34,698 nt of DNA, taken from Sphingomonadaceae bacterium. Its GTDB lineage: Bacteria; Pseudomonadota; Alphaproteobacteria; Sphingomonadales; Sphingomonadaceae. The notes beneath the pieces are model-generated. The model had not been told where the DNA came from and made no database searches. It worked only from the letters and a program-made list of their open reading frames with translations. Made by a program: the position numbers and the translations under genes. The DNA lies in the NCBI GenBank assembly GCA_016000085.1, contig JAECRT010000032.1, positions 1 to 34,698 on the forward strand, in the 5' to 3' direction. Shown here one piece after another: positions 25,967 to 34,512 of this stretch. Numbering within the stretch: position 1 is the stretch's first letter; each line of letters begins with the position of its first letter.

Positions 25967-26898
25967 GCGACACGAGCCTTCCCCAAGAACTGCGCGAAAC
26001 AATGGCCCGTGCAATACGCCTTGAATATTGGAACATTTTCTGGACGCTCACGATCATCGTGACGATGGGGCTTGTGCTGGGGCAGAGCCAGACGATGAAG
26101 ACCGCCTGGATCGAGGACACTCTGGGCCTCGTGCCGCCGGTCATGTTTCTGGTGGCCGCGCATATGGAGCGTTACGGCCATCGCTCCCGCCGTTTCCCCT
26201 TCGGATTCGAGCGGGTGAATGGTCTCGGCTTCTTTGTTGCGGCGGTAGCACTGACAGCCGTCGGTGCGCTGTTGCTCTACAATGCTTTGATGGCGCTCGG
26301 CAAAGCGGAACATGCGACTGTCGGATCGATCGTCATTCTGGGCCACGACATCTGGCTCGGCTGGCTAATGATTGCTGCGCAGATTTATTCGCTCATTCCG
26401 CCGCTCTTTATAGGGCGGAAGGAGCTGCCGCTGGCGCGGGCGCTGAACGACAAGCTGCTGCATACCGACGCCCTCATGAATAAGGCGAACTGGCTCACCG
26501 GCGCGGCCGGGCTTGCCGGCATCATTGGCCTTGGCCTTGGCTGGTGGTGGGCTGATTCGATGGCGGCTGCCATCATTTCGCTCGATGTCCTCAATGATGG
26601 CATCAAGGCTTTGCGATCCTCCACTGCCGAACTGGTAGACGGGGCGCCAAGGGCTCTTTCGAGCACTGACCTGTCGGAAGACGCGCAGAATCTCTGTGAA
26701 CGCCTCAAGGCGGAATTTCCCGGCGCCACCATTCGACTGCGTGAAACCGGGCGGCTGATCAGGGCCGAAGTCCATGATACGCATCCTCCCTCGCAACACC
26801 GTCATCCACGGTACTACTGGCCTGAAGGCGAGGACAGAGCCTGGCGACTGGCGCAGGTCAGTTTCATCCCGCCCATCGAGGGTGATGGCGAAAGCTAG
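25963..26898 (+). CDS. Cation diffusion facilitator (CDF) metal transporter
   Basis: 311-aa CDF protein that would export divalent metals by proton antiport at the inner membrane. Five or six hydrophobic segments; CDF signatures include FPFGFERVNGLGFF, the metal-site HTDALMNKANW and WWADSMAAAIISLDVL. A C-terminal cytoplasmic domain with a His-rich stretch (HPPSQHRHPRYYW) ends the protein. The HxxxD sites are partly altered (Asn for the usual final Asp in HTDALMNKAN), so the metal cannot be predicted. The ATG at 25963 overlaps the lipoprotein stop. It converges with the second CDF gene, the two stop codons sharing CTAG. Confidence 0.85.
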   Translation: MSDTSLPQELRETMARAIRLEYWNIFWTLTIIVTMGLVLGQSQTMKTAWIEDTLGLVPPVMFLVAAHMERYGHRSRRFPFGFERVNGLGFFVAAVALTAVGALLLYNALMALGKAEHATVGSIVILGHDIWLGWLMIAAQIYSLIPPLFIGRKELPLARALNDKLLHTDALMNKANWLTGAAGLAGIIGLGLGWWWADSMAAAIISLDVLNDGIKALRSSTAELVDGAPRALSSTDLSEDAQNLCERLKAEFPGATIRLRETGRLIRAEVHDTHPPSQHRHPRYYWPEGEDRAWRLAQVSFIPPIEGDGES

Positions 26899-27819
26899 GC
26901 CGGTGGTGGCTGCCTCACCGCGTCGGCCTGTTTTTCCGGCCGGATGTAGATGGAGGTGAGTTCCGGAATGCGGGCTTTCATTTCGCGCTCGATATCCTCA
27001 ATCAGGGCTTCTGCTTGTCCCATCGGCAGATCGTCGTCAAAATCGGCGCTGATTGCAACGAACACCGCATCGGGCGCGGTATGGATCGTGCGGACATGAT
27101 TGACCGCACTTATCTGGGGCCGCTTGTCGAGGATCATCCATACCGCCGATATCACCGCGGGATCGGCACTTTCGCCGATAAGAAGTCCCTTGGCCTCGCG
27201 CGCGAGAAGAATAGCCACCCCGGCCAGAATGAACCCTATGGCGATCGAAGCAACGCCATCGATCCGCGGGTCGCCATAGTGATGGCTGGCCCAGACGCCC
27301 AGGCCTGCGATGGCAAGGCCGATCAACGCTGCGCTGTCCTCGAACAGCACGATGAAGCCGGCCGGGTCCTTGGATCGGCGGATCGATTGCCACCAACTGC
27401 TCGCACTGCGCTTTCCGTTAAACTCGCGTACCGCAATAGCCCAGCTTGTTCCTTCAAGCAGCATGGCGACCGCCAGCACCACATAGTTGATCATAGGGTC
27501 GCGCAGCGGTTCGGGCTCGGCGATGTGCAGCCAGCCTTCGTAGATCGACACCCCAGCACCGACGGCGAATATCATAATCGCGACGACAAATGCCCAGAAA
27601 TAGAGTTCGCGGCCATAGCCGAAGGGATGCGTGGCGTCTGAGGGGCGTTTGGCTTTCGCCTGCCCATAAATCCATTAGCGAGTGAAAGCCTTCGGTGAGC
27701 ATGGAGGAAGAGCCGCTGATGGCCGCCGCCACGAATTTGGCGATGGCGATCCCGACATTGGCGAACAGTGCGCCGAACAGAACGATATTCTCGCGGAGCC
27801 TGCCCGACAGATCAGCCAT
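26895..27819 (-). pseudogene. Second CDF cation transporter, frameshifted
   Basis: Broken CDF gene. The N-terminal part (MADLSGRLRENIVLFGALFA, then SSSMLTEGFHSLMD) is in one frame. The rest (YGQAKAKRPSDATHPFGYGR, ELYFWAFVVAIMIFAVGAG, DGVASIAIGFILAG, NHVRTIHTAPDAVFVAISAD) is in another. At the junction, near 27668-27677, the usual (T/S)GN-LLL segment that follows HSLxD is missing, so a deletion of roughly 20 nt both shifted the frame and removed part of the second helix. Both halves are otherwise well conserved, implying recent loss. It may be a relative of the intact CDF gene beside it but is not closely similar in sequence. Confidence 0.85.
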
Positions 27820-27824
27820 GCCGC

Positions 27825-28433
27825 TCAACCAGGATAGGGGCTGGACTGGAGCAACCCCGCCAGATGCGCCGCATTTGCGGCGACCATGCTGACGGTCTTC
27901 GTCACCATGTCCGGTGTCCTGTCCAGATCCTTGAAGTCGACGGACCCCATCGCTTCGCCGACCCAATAGCAGGCGGCAACGGCGGGAATCGTCCACCCGA
28001 CATCGTTGAGGGCCTGAAACAGCTGCGCCGAGGAGAAATGCGCGCCATCCTCATTGCCCACGATCGCTGCGACCGCGACCTTACCATAACTCGGCATCCG
28101 CCCCTTATCGTCGGTTTCGGAAAGAAAGGCATCCATCCGCTCCAGTACCCGTTTGGCGGTGCTGCTGATCTGCCCCATCCAGATCGGTCCGCCGAAGATC
28201 ACTATGTCATGAGCGAGAATTTTCTCTCGAAGCGCCGGCCATGCGTCACCATTACCTTCGTCGGAGGTGACGCCGGCCTTGATATCGAGGGCCGCGACAC
28301 GAACGGTTTCGCTCACTCGTACATCATGCTGGTTGAAGGCTTTTGCCAGCACTGCGATCATGGCATCGGTCGAGCTCTCCTCGGCGTTGTCCGCCTTGAG
28401 CGTGCAGTTGAGTGCAAGGGCTTTGAGGGCCAT
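27825..28433 (-). CDS. Flavodoxin-family NAD(P)H-dependent oxidoreductase
   Basis: 202-aa FMN-binding flavodoxin-fold reductase. Visible are the N-terminal KALALNCTLK phosphate loop, the flavin-binding GGPIWMGQISSTAKRVLERM, and AVAAIVGNEDGAHF. Related proteins reduce quinones, azo compounds or aldehydes, or handle oxidative stress; substrate unknown. The ATG at 28433 is chosen because AAGGAG lies about 8 nt upstream, whereas the longer frame to 28682 adds an unlikely 83-residue leader that overlaps the divergent SDR gene. It ends 5 nt before the CDF pseudogene start, so the two were probably one operon. Confidence 0.86.
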   Translation of the reverse strand: MALKALALNCTLKADNAEESSTDAMIAVLAKAFNQHDVRVSETVRVAALDIKAGVTSDEGNGDAWPALREKILAHDIVIFGGPIWMGQISSTAKRVLERMDAFLSETDDKGRMPSYGKVAVAAIVGNEDGAHFSSAQLFQALNDVGWTIPAVAACYWVGEAMGSVDFKDLDRTPDMVTKTVSMVAANAAHLAGLLQSSPYPG

Positions 28434-28551
28434 CGACCATCTCCTTAGAGTCCGGAACAATGTCTGGGTGCCCGCCGAATGCGACCATCCGTTTGTCACG
28501 GAGAGAACTCCTGGGCTCTCAATGGGTTCTTGAGGAGAAGGAGATAATGCG

Positions 28552-29403
28552 ATGAGCGACACCACCCCAATGATCCATGAAGATGCCCTGCCTGGCCATG
28601 AGAGCGGACTGAACCCCAAGCCGCAATGGCAACCCCGATACAAGGGTTCGGACCGCCTTGCCGGAAAAGTCGCGATCATCACCGGCGCCGACAGCGGGAT
28701 CGGACGAGCAGTCGCCGCGCTCTATGCGCGCGAAGGCGCTGACATTGCGATAGTCTATCTGCTGGAAGAGGATGACGCGATGGAAACAAAGCGCATCGTC
28801 GAAGCAGAGGGCCGCAAGGCGATCACGATCCGCGGCGATATTGGCGAGCGCGCTTTTGCAGACGAGATTGTCGCTCGGACCATGGAGGCGTTCGGCAAGA
28901 TCGACATCATTGTGAACAATGCCGGTGAACAGCATCCTGATAAGGACATAAGGGACATTAGCGAGGATCAGCTTCGTCGCACCTTCCAGACCAACATCTT
29001 CGGCATGTTTTTCCTGGTTCAGGCCGCGCGCCCCCACTTGAAGGCTGGCGCTGCCATCGTGAACTGCACCAGCGTGACCATGTATCAAGGCAGTTCGGAG
29101 CTATTGGACTATAGCGCGACCAAGGGCGCCATTACCGCCTTCACACGGTCTCTGTCCGAAAATCTGGTGAGTGACGGGATACGCGTAAACGCCGTCGCGC
29201 CCGGACCGATCTGGACGCCGCTCAATCCCTGCGGCGGCGCAAGCCCGGAAAAACTGGAGAATTTTGGCGAAGGCACACCGATGGGGCGCCCCGGCCAGCC
29301 CAATGAGGTCGCGCCGGCCTTCCTGTTTCTGGCCTGCGAGGATGCCAGCTACATGTCAGGCCAGGTGTTGCATCCCAATGGCGGGACGATCGTGAACGGG
29401 TGA
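28552..29403 (+). CDS. SDR-family oxidoreductase (general-stress type)
   Basis: 283-aa short-chain dehydrogenase. Rossmann motif TGADSGIG (44-51), NNAG (122-125), and the catalytic Ser174, Tyr187 and Lys191 (YSATK). The extended N-terminus with HESGLNPKPQWQPRYKGSDR is typical of the YhdF/YghA (Gsp39-like) branch, which is often stress-induced. The start has AAGGAG about 9 nt upstream. It is divergent from the flavodoxin-fold reductase with 118 nt between them, suggesting joint redox control. Substrate unknown. Confidence 0.92.
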   Translation: MSDTTPMIHEDALPGHESGLNPKPQWQPRYKGSDRLAGKVAIITGADSGIGRAVAALYAREGADIAIVYLLEEDDAMETKRIVEAEGRKAITIRGDIGERAFADEIVARTMEAFGKIDIIVNNAGEQHPDKDIRDISEDQLRRTFQTNIFGMFFLVQAARPHLKAGAAIVNCTSVTMYQGSSELLDYSATKGAITAFTRSLSENLVSDGIRVNAVAPGPIWTPLNPCGGASPEKLENFGEGTPMGRPGQPNEVAPAFLFLACEDASYMSGQVLHPNGGTIVNG

Positions 29404-29586
29404 TCTCGTAAATCGACCCTTAAGCGACGTTGGTCCTGCAATTTTTAATCCAGCAACAGACGTTCGGCTAATGTGGCCGCGGGCTCGCTTTTGGCAGTTC
29501 GAGCGCCATGAAACAGACTTTACTCGGAAGCTGGATCTTGCAGTTCATGACGCTATTGCTGCGCTATCAACATGTCGAGGCTCACA

Positions 29587-30438
29587 ATGTCTGATCGCTT
29601 GAAGGTCCTGCTCCAATACCTGCTCCCCAAGCGGCATTTGACCACCTTTGCCGGACGCGTCGCGGGAGCGCATGGAGGCGCAATCACGACCCGGCTGATA
29701 CGCTGGTTCGTGGGCAAGTACGACGTTGACATGAACGAAGCGGAAAATGCGGATATCTTCAGCTACAAGAGCTTCAATGATTTCTTCACGCGGCCGCTCA
29801 AAGTCGGCGCTCGTCCCTTGGCGACCGCCGATTTCGTCTGCCCTGTGGATGGTGCGATCAGTCAGTTTGGCGCCATCGACGACCACCATATCCTGCAGGC
29901 CAAGGGGCATCGCTTCACCACCACCGAGCTGGTCGGCGGCGACAATGCCCTCGCTGCCCACTTCCGCCACGGAAGCTTCGCTAACCTGTATCTGTCGCCC
30001 AAGGATTATCACCGCCTGCACATGCCCTGCGACGGTACGCTCACGCGCATGATCTACGTACCAGGTGTCCTATTCTCTGTGAATCCGACCACCGCGCGCG
30101 GCGTCCCGAACCTGTTCGCGCGCAACGAGCGTGTCGTGTGTGTGTTTGAGTCGTCAGAATACGGTCCGTTTGTGATGGTGCTGGTCGGCGCAACCATCGT
30201 TGGCAGCATGGCAACAGTGTGGCACGGCGTCGTCAATCCTGGGCGCACGAGCAAAGTGTCTGAATGGACTTACGCTGATCAAGCCATCGTGCTGGATAAG
30301 GGTAAGGAAATGGGCCGTTTCCTTCTCGGCTCGACGATCGTGATGCTATTTAGGCAAGGTACCATTGCCTTCAACGAGGACTGGAAACCGGAACGGCCAG
30401 TGCGCCTTGGCGAACTGATGGGCAATCGCCCCGCCTAA
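29587..30438 (+). CDS. psd: Phosphatidylserine decarboxylase, E. coli type
   Basis: 283-aa proenzyme that makes phosphatidylethanolamine. The pyruvoyl cleavage motif LLGSTIV has the reactive Ser249, and PVDGAISQFG, DYHRLHMPCDG, VPNLFARNERVVC and GATIVGSMATVWHG match the gamma-proteobacterial Psd along the whole chain. Alphaproteobacteria usually encode a shorter Psd with a GSS motif, so this looks like an extra or acquired copy. ATG 29587 (GAGG about 6 nt upstream) is preferred to an ATG at 29572, though either is possible. It begins 183 nt after the SDR gene. Confidence 0.92.
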   Translation: MSDRLKVLLQYLLPKRHLTTFAGRVAGAHGGAITTRLIRWFVGKYDVDMNEAENADIFSYKSFNDFFTRPLKVGARPLATADFVCPVDGAISQFGAIDDHHILQAKGHRFTTTELVGGDNALAAHFRHGSFANLYLSPKDYHRLHMPCDGTLTRMIYVPGVLFSVNPTTARGVPNLFARNERVVCVFESSEYGPFVMVLVGATIVGSMATVWHGVVNPGRTSKVSEWTYADQAIVLDKGKEMGRFLLGSTIVMLFRQGTIAFNEDWKPERPVRLGELMGNRPA

Positions 30439-30718
30439 GCATTTTGTAGGCTCTGCCCAGCCTACTTCGTCTACCATCGTCCGACGTCGACTTTGGTAGC
30501 TGATTTCCTTTCCTAAAGGGCAGACCAGCCGCGCCGCGTTCCAGCGGCAGCAAACAACGGCTTGCTTGCCCATTTACCATTATCCACCAGCTGGGTGACG
30601 AAGAATTGAGACGGAATATTTCCGTTCATGAAACTCCCCCGCGTTTGAATGCTTGTAGCGGTGCAGCCTGCCGCAAATGGGGGAATGGAGGCTCCACTCG
30701 TTTGAGAGGAACGCCTGG
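30439..30718 (+). other. 280-nt intergenic region, no gene seen
   Basis: Between psd and the glycosyltransferase gene. Only short open frames without family resemblance occur. It presumably holds the promoter of the glycosyltransferase/debranching pair; I found no clear consensus elements. Confidence 0.4.
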
Positions 30719-31813
30719 ATGAAGATTGCGCAAATCGCCCCGTTAGCTGAAAGCGTGCCACCAAAGCTTTATGGCGGCACCGAGCGTATCGTATCTTATC
30801 TAACCGAAGAACTGGTTCGCCAGGGTCACGATGTCACCCTGTTCGCTAGCGGCGATTCGCAGACCAGCGCCAAGTTGGTGCCCATCACGGACGTGGCGTT
30901 GCGCCTCAACCCCGCTGTGGTCGATACCATCCCTTACCATATGATGATGCTGGAGCAGGTCCGCCACTGCGCCGACGAGTTCGACGCCCTGCATTTCCAT
31001 ATCGACATGTTGCACCTGCCGATGGTGCAGGATTTCATTGGGCGCACGGTAACCACACTGCACGGTCGGCTTGACCTGCCCGACCTACCGCCATTCTACC
31101 GAACTTTTGCCAACCACAGCCTGGTGTCGATCTCCGACCATCAGCGTCTGCCGATGCCCCCGGTCAATTGGGGCGGGACCATCTATCATGGCCTGCCCGC
31201 AGACCTGCTGGCTCCGCGCCTGGGTGCGGGCGAGGATTATCTCGCTTTTCTCGGGCGCATCTCGCCGGAAAAGCGGCGGGATCGCGCGATCCGAATTGCG
31301 GCGCGCTCTGGCCTTAAACTCAAGATCGCCGCCAAGATCGATGCCGTTGATCGCGGATATTGGGAGCGGGAAATCGCGCCGCTGGTGGACCATTATCCCA
31401 ATGTGGAATTCATCGGCGAAATCAACGAACAGCAGAAGGTTCACTTCCTCGGCCAAGCAGCCGCGCTGCTGTTTCCGATCGACTGGCCCGAGCCGTTCGG
31501 ACTCGTGATGATCGAGGCGATGGCCTGCGCCACGCCGGTCATCGCTTTTCGCTGCGGATCCGTTCCCGAAGTGATCGAGCATGGCGTGTCCGGCTTCATC
31601 GTCGAGAGCGAAGACGAAGCGGTAGACGCCATTGCGGCGCTTCCCGATCTCGACCGGCGGCGGGTACGTGGCGCATTCGACGCACGTTTCACGGCGCAGC
31701 GGATGGCGGCGGACTATGTCGCCTTGTACCATGATCTGCCTGGCGCCCGCACCGACGCGGCCCGGTTGCGGCGTCAGCGGGGTATCGAATCCGAACTGCA
31801 GATCGTCGCATAG
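30719..31813 (+). CDS. GT4-family glycosyltransferase
   Basis: 364-aa retaining glycosyltransferase (GT-B fold). The N-terminal MKIAQIAPLAESVPPKLYGG and GTERIVSYLTEELVRQGHDV are typical, GRISPEKRRDRAIRIA begins the donor domain, and EPFGLVMIEAMACATPVIAF carries the E-x7-E motif. No membrane anchor. The ATG at 30719 has GAGAGGA about 9 nt upstream; the longer frame to 30677 is less likely. The debranching-like gene follows after 8 nt, so the two probably form an operon for synthesis or turnover of an alpha-glucan or glucoside. This type of pair is often under general-stress control. Confidence 0.9.
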   Translation: MKIAQIAPLAESVPPKLYGGTERIVSYLTEELVRQGHDVTLFASGDSQTSAKLVPITDVALRLNPAVVDTIPYHMMMLEQVRHCADEFDALHFHIDMLHLPMVQDFIGRTVTTLHGRLDLPDLPPFYRTFANHSLVSISDHQRLPMPPVNWGGTIYHGLPADLLAPRLGAGEDYLAFLGRISPEKRRDRAIRIAARSGLKLKIAAKIDAVDRGYWEREIAPLVDHYPNVEFIGEINEQQKVHFLGQAAALLFPIDWPEPFGLVMIEAMACATPVIAFRCGSVPEVIEHGVSGFIVESEDEAVDAIAALPDLDRRRVRGAFDARFTAQRMAADYVALYHDLPGARTDAARLRRQRGIESELQIVA

Positions 31814-31821
31814 GAGAGACC

Positions 31822-34038
31822 ATGACCCTGAGCCAGCCCCAGCCCGACATGCCGGGTATCGCCGGGGGGCAGGCTCTGTCCCAGGCGCAGACCCAGTTTT
31901 TCATCCCGGCGACGGCCTCGCTACATGAGCGCAGGCCGCGTACGCTCAAACATGGCGACAGTTTCGCCGTGTTCGATCATAGCGGCGACGCGATTTCCGG
32001 CCCCGGCAGTCCGGAGGGGCTTTATCATCGCGATACCCGGCATCTCTCACACCTCTATCTCACAATCAACGCGATGCGGCCGATCCTGCTCAGTTCCGCG
32101 CTACGCGACGACAACGCGATGCTGACTTGCGATCTCGCCAATCCCGATTTCATCGGGGACGACGGCCGGGTTGCAGTGGAACATGACCTCATCCACCTGC
32201 GTCGCACGCGATTTTTGTGGAAGGACGCATTGTACGAGCGCGTCACCATCCGCAACTTCGACACGGAAACGCGTCAAGTCAGTATCGACCTGAGTTTCAC
32301 GGCGGACTTCGCCGATCTGTTCGAGATACGCGGCATGACGCGCCTGCGTCGCGGGCTAATGCGCGAACCGCAGATCGGTCCGTCTGATGTCCTGCTAGGC
32401 TATCTGGGGCGTGACGAGCGCGAGCGGCAGACTCACCTGCATTTCGATCCGATGCCCGACGAGTTGACCGCCAGCCATGCGCTGTTCCACGTCACCGTTC
32501 CGCCCGGGGACCGCTGCGCGCTGTTTACCCGCATCTGCTGCGGACGGACAGAAGCGACAGACGCGCTTCCCAAGCAGTTCCTCAAGTCCCTACGCGAGGC
32601 GATGGAGGCGCTGCGGGCGGCACGCAGGCGTGGCGCGACGCTGCATTCGTCGAATGACCTGTTCAACGAAGTCGCCCGCCGATCGGTCGCGGATATATCG
32701 ATGCTGTCGACCGATACCGAATATGGCCCTTATCCTTATGCGGGTATTCCGTGGTTCAGCACGGTGTTCGGCCGCGACGCGATCATCACTGCGCTCGAAA
32801 CCCTCTGGATGGATCCGGCGATCAGCCGCGGCGTGCTGGGCTATCTCGCCGCGCATCAGGCCACCGGCTTCGATCCGGCAGCCGACGCCGAACCAGGCAA
32901 GATATTGCACGAGGTGCGCCATGGGGAAATGGCGGAACTGGGAGAGGTGCCGTTCCGCCATTATTATGGCAGCATCGATTCCACGCCCCTGTTCGTGATG
33001 CTGGCGGGCGCATATCTTGAGCGGACCGGCGATGTCGCCTTCCTGACGACCATCTTGCCGCATATCGAAGCGGCGCTTGCCTGGATCGACACCCACGGCG
33101 ATCGCGACGGCGACGGCTTCGTCGAATATGGTCGCATGACCGATCAGGGCCTGCAAAATCAGGGCTGGAAGGACAGCCATGATTCCATCTTTCACGCCGA
33201 CGGCACGCTCGCACGAGGGCCAATCGCCCTCGCCGAGGTGCAGGCCTATGTCTACGGCGCGTGGCAGGCAGCTGAGGCGCTGTTCGGCGCGATCGGCGAC
33301 CATGCGCGCGCGGCCGACTATCGCGATCGCGCGGCGCGGCTGCGCGACCGGTTCGATGCCGCTTTCTTCGACGCGGCGCTGGGCACCTATGTCCTCGCGC
33401 TCGACGGCGACAAGCAGCCTTGCCGGGTGCGGTCCTCCAATGCCGGCCATGTCCTCTATACCGGGCTTGCGCGCGAGGAACGGGTAGAGGCCGTTGTTCG
33501 CACATTGATGGCGCCCGCTTCCTTCTCCGGCTGGGGCGTGCGCACCATCGCCTCGACTGAAAAGCGCTATAATCCGATGAGCTATCACAACGGCTCGATC
33601 TGGCCGCACGACAATGCGCTGATCGCGGGCGGTTTCGCGCGATACGGATATCAGCGAGAGGCCGCGCAAATATTCGAAGGCCTGTTTGCCGCCGCCACCT
33701 ATGTCGACATGATGCGCCTTCCGGAACTTTTCTGCGGCTTCCCGCGCCGCCGGTCGCAGGGGCCGACCTTTTATCCGGTGGCCTGCAGTCCGCAGGCCTG
33801 GTCGGCGGCAGCGCCGCTCGCGCTCATTCAGTCGAGCCTAGGGTTAACGTTCGATGTCCCGGCCGCACAGATATCCTTTCATCAACCCACGCTGCCGCAT
33901 TTTCTCCAGAGCCTCACGATCAGGGATTTGGGCATCGGTCTGGACAAGATTGATATATTGTTCGATCGCCTAGGCGATCAGGTCGTGGTCAAACCTATAA
34001 AGCATGGTGGCCGCGCTGGGATAATGACGATTGCTTGA
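31822..34038 (+). CDS. Amylo-alpha-1,6-glucosidase-like glycogen debranching protein
   Basis: 738-aa enzyme with an N-terminal beta-sandwich domain of the glycogen-debranching N-terminal family (GDSFAVFDHSGDA, GLYHRDTRHLSHLYLTI) and a C-terminal (alpha/alpha)6 barrel (IPWFSTVFGRDAIITALETL, NQGWKDSHDSI, SYHNGSIWPHDNALIAGG). Related proteins are annotated as trehalase- or debranching-like; substrate unproven. The start has AGGAGAG about 4 nt upstream. It follows the GT4 gene by 8 nt. Cytoplasmic, with no signal peptide. Full length and apparently intact. Confidence 0.9.
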   Translation: MTLSQPQPDMPGIAGGQALSQAQTQFFIPATASLHERRPRTLKHGDSFAVFDHSGDAISGPGSPEGLYHRDTRHLSHLYLTINAMRPILLSSALRDDNAMLTCDLANPDFIGDDGRVAVEHDLIHLRRTRFLWKDALYERVTIRNFDTETRQVSIDLSFTADFADLFEIRGMTRLRRGLMREPQIGPSDVLLGYLGRDERERQTHLHFDPMPDELTASHALFHVTVPPGDRCALFTRICCGRTEATDALPKQFLKSLREAMEALRAARRRGATLHSSNDLFNEVARRSVADISMLSTDTEYGPYPYAGIPWFSTVFGRDAIITALETLWMDPAISRGVLGYLAAHQATGFDPAADAEPGKILHEVRHGEMAELGEVPFRHYYGSIDSTPLFVMLAGAYLERTGDVAFLTTILPHIEAALAWIDTHGDRDGDGFVEYGRMTDQGLQNQGWKDSHDSIFHADGTLARGPIALAEVQAYVYGAWQAAEALFGAIGDHARAADYRDRAARLRDRFDAAFFDAALGTYVLALDGDKQPCRVRSSNAGHVLYTGLAREERVEAVVRTLMAPASFSGWGVRTIASTEKRYNPMSYHNGSIWPHDNALIAGGFARYGYQREAAQIFEGLFAAATYVDMMRLPELFCGFPRRRSQGPTFYPVACSPQAWSAAAPLALIQSSLGLTFDVPAAQISFHQPTLPHFLQSLTIRDLGIGLDKIDILFDRLGDQVVVKPIKHGGRAGIMTIA

Positions 34039-34512
34039 TGGGCGCCTTTAGGGTTGGCCTGAGTTTGCGCGTGCCCGTCGGCTCAGAGGTAGGAGAGGCC
34101 GACTTCTGGGCATAAGCATTTTGTCTTAAATCGCCTGGGCACGCCGAAGATACTGGCAATCGACGGTTCATTCATGGATATTGCGGCGGCACGCCCAACC
34201 CTGATCGCGTCAATGTCGGCAAGTCCGCCCCAAGCCATATACCGAGCATCAGGCACCGCTAAAACCCCGGATGCAACGTTAAGGGGACTATCGTGGTCAG
34301 CAGATACGGTCACAGCCCGTATGTGTTACAAAAGCTGATGACGAGCTGAAGCAGTCTGTACTAACAGAAGCCTTGCTGCGCATATCGACCCATGCACGAA
34401 CCCGCTTCGCGGGAGGGTCGCGTGGGGCGTCGTAGTGCTGTAAATAAGGGCCTTTGGCGGGGCGAGGTCGCCGTCTGAGGTTGGAAGTTCCTTCAACGAA
34501 GAGGAACTTGCC
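34039..34512. other. 474-nt gap with hairpins before the recombinase
   Basis: Likely the junction of a mobile element. It contains a perfect hairpin CCCGC-TTC-GCGGG at 34401-34413 and an inverted repeat AAGTTCC (34485-34491)/GGAACTT (34503-34509). A minus-strand open frame at 34083-34313 (76 aa, ending GVPRRFKTKCLCPEVGLSYL) has no family I know and may be a gene fragment. Confidence 0.45.

Noticed and set aside
29508-29594. 28-aa leader-like ORF overlapping the psd start
   Set aside because: It overlaps the psd start by a few bases and could be an upstream ORF, but there is no ribosome site and short ORFs like this are common by chance.
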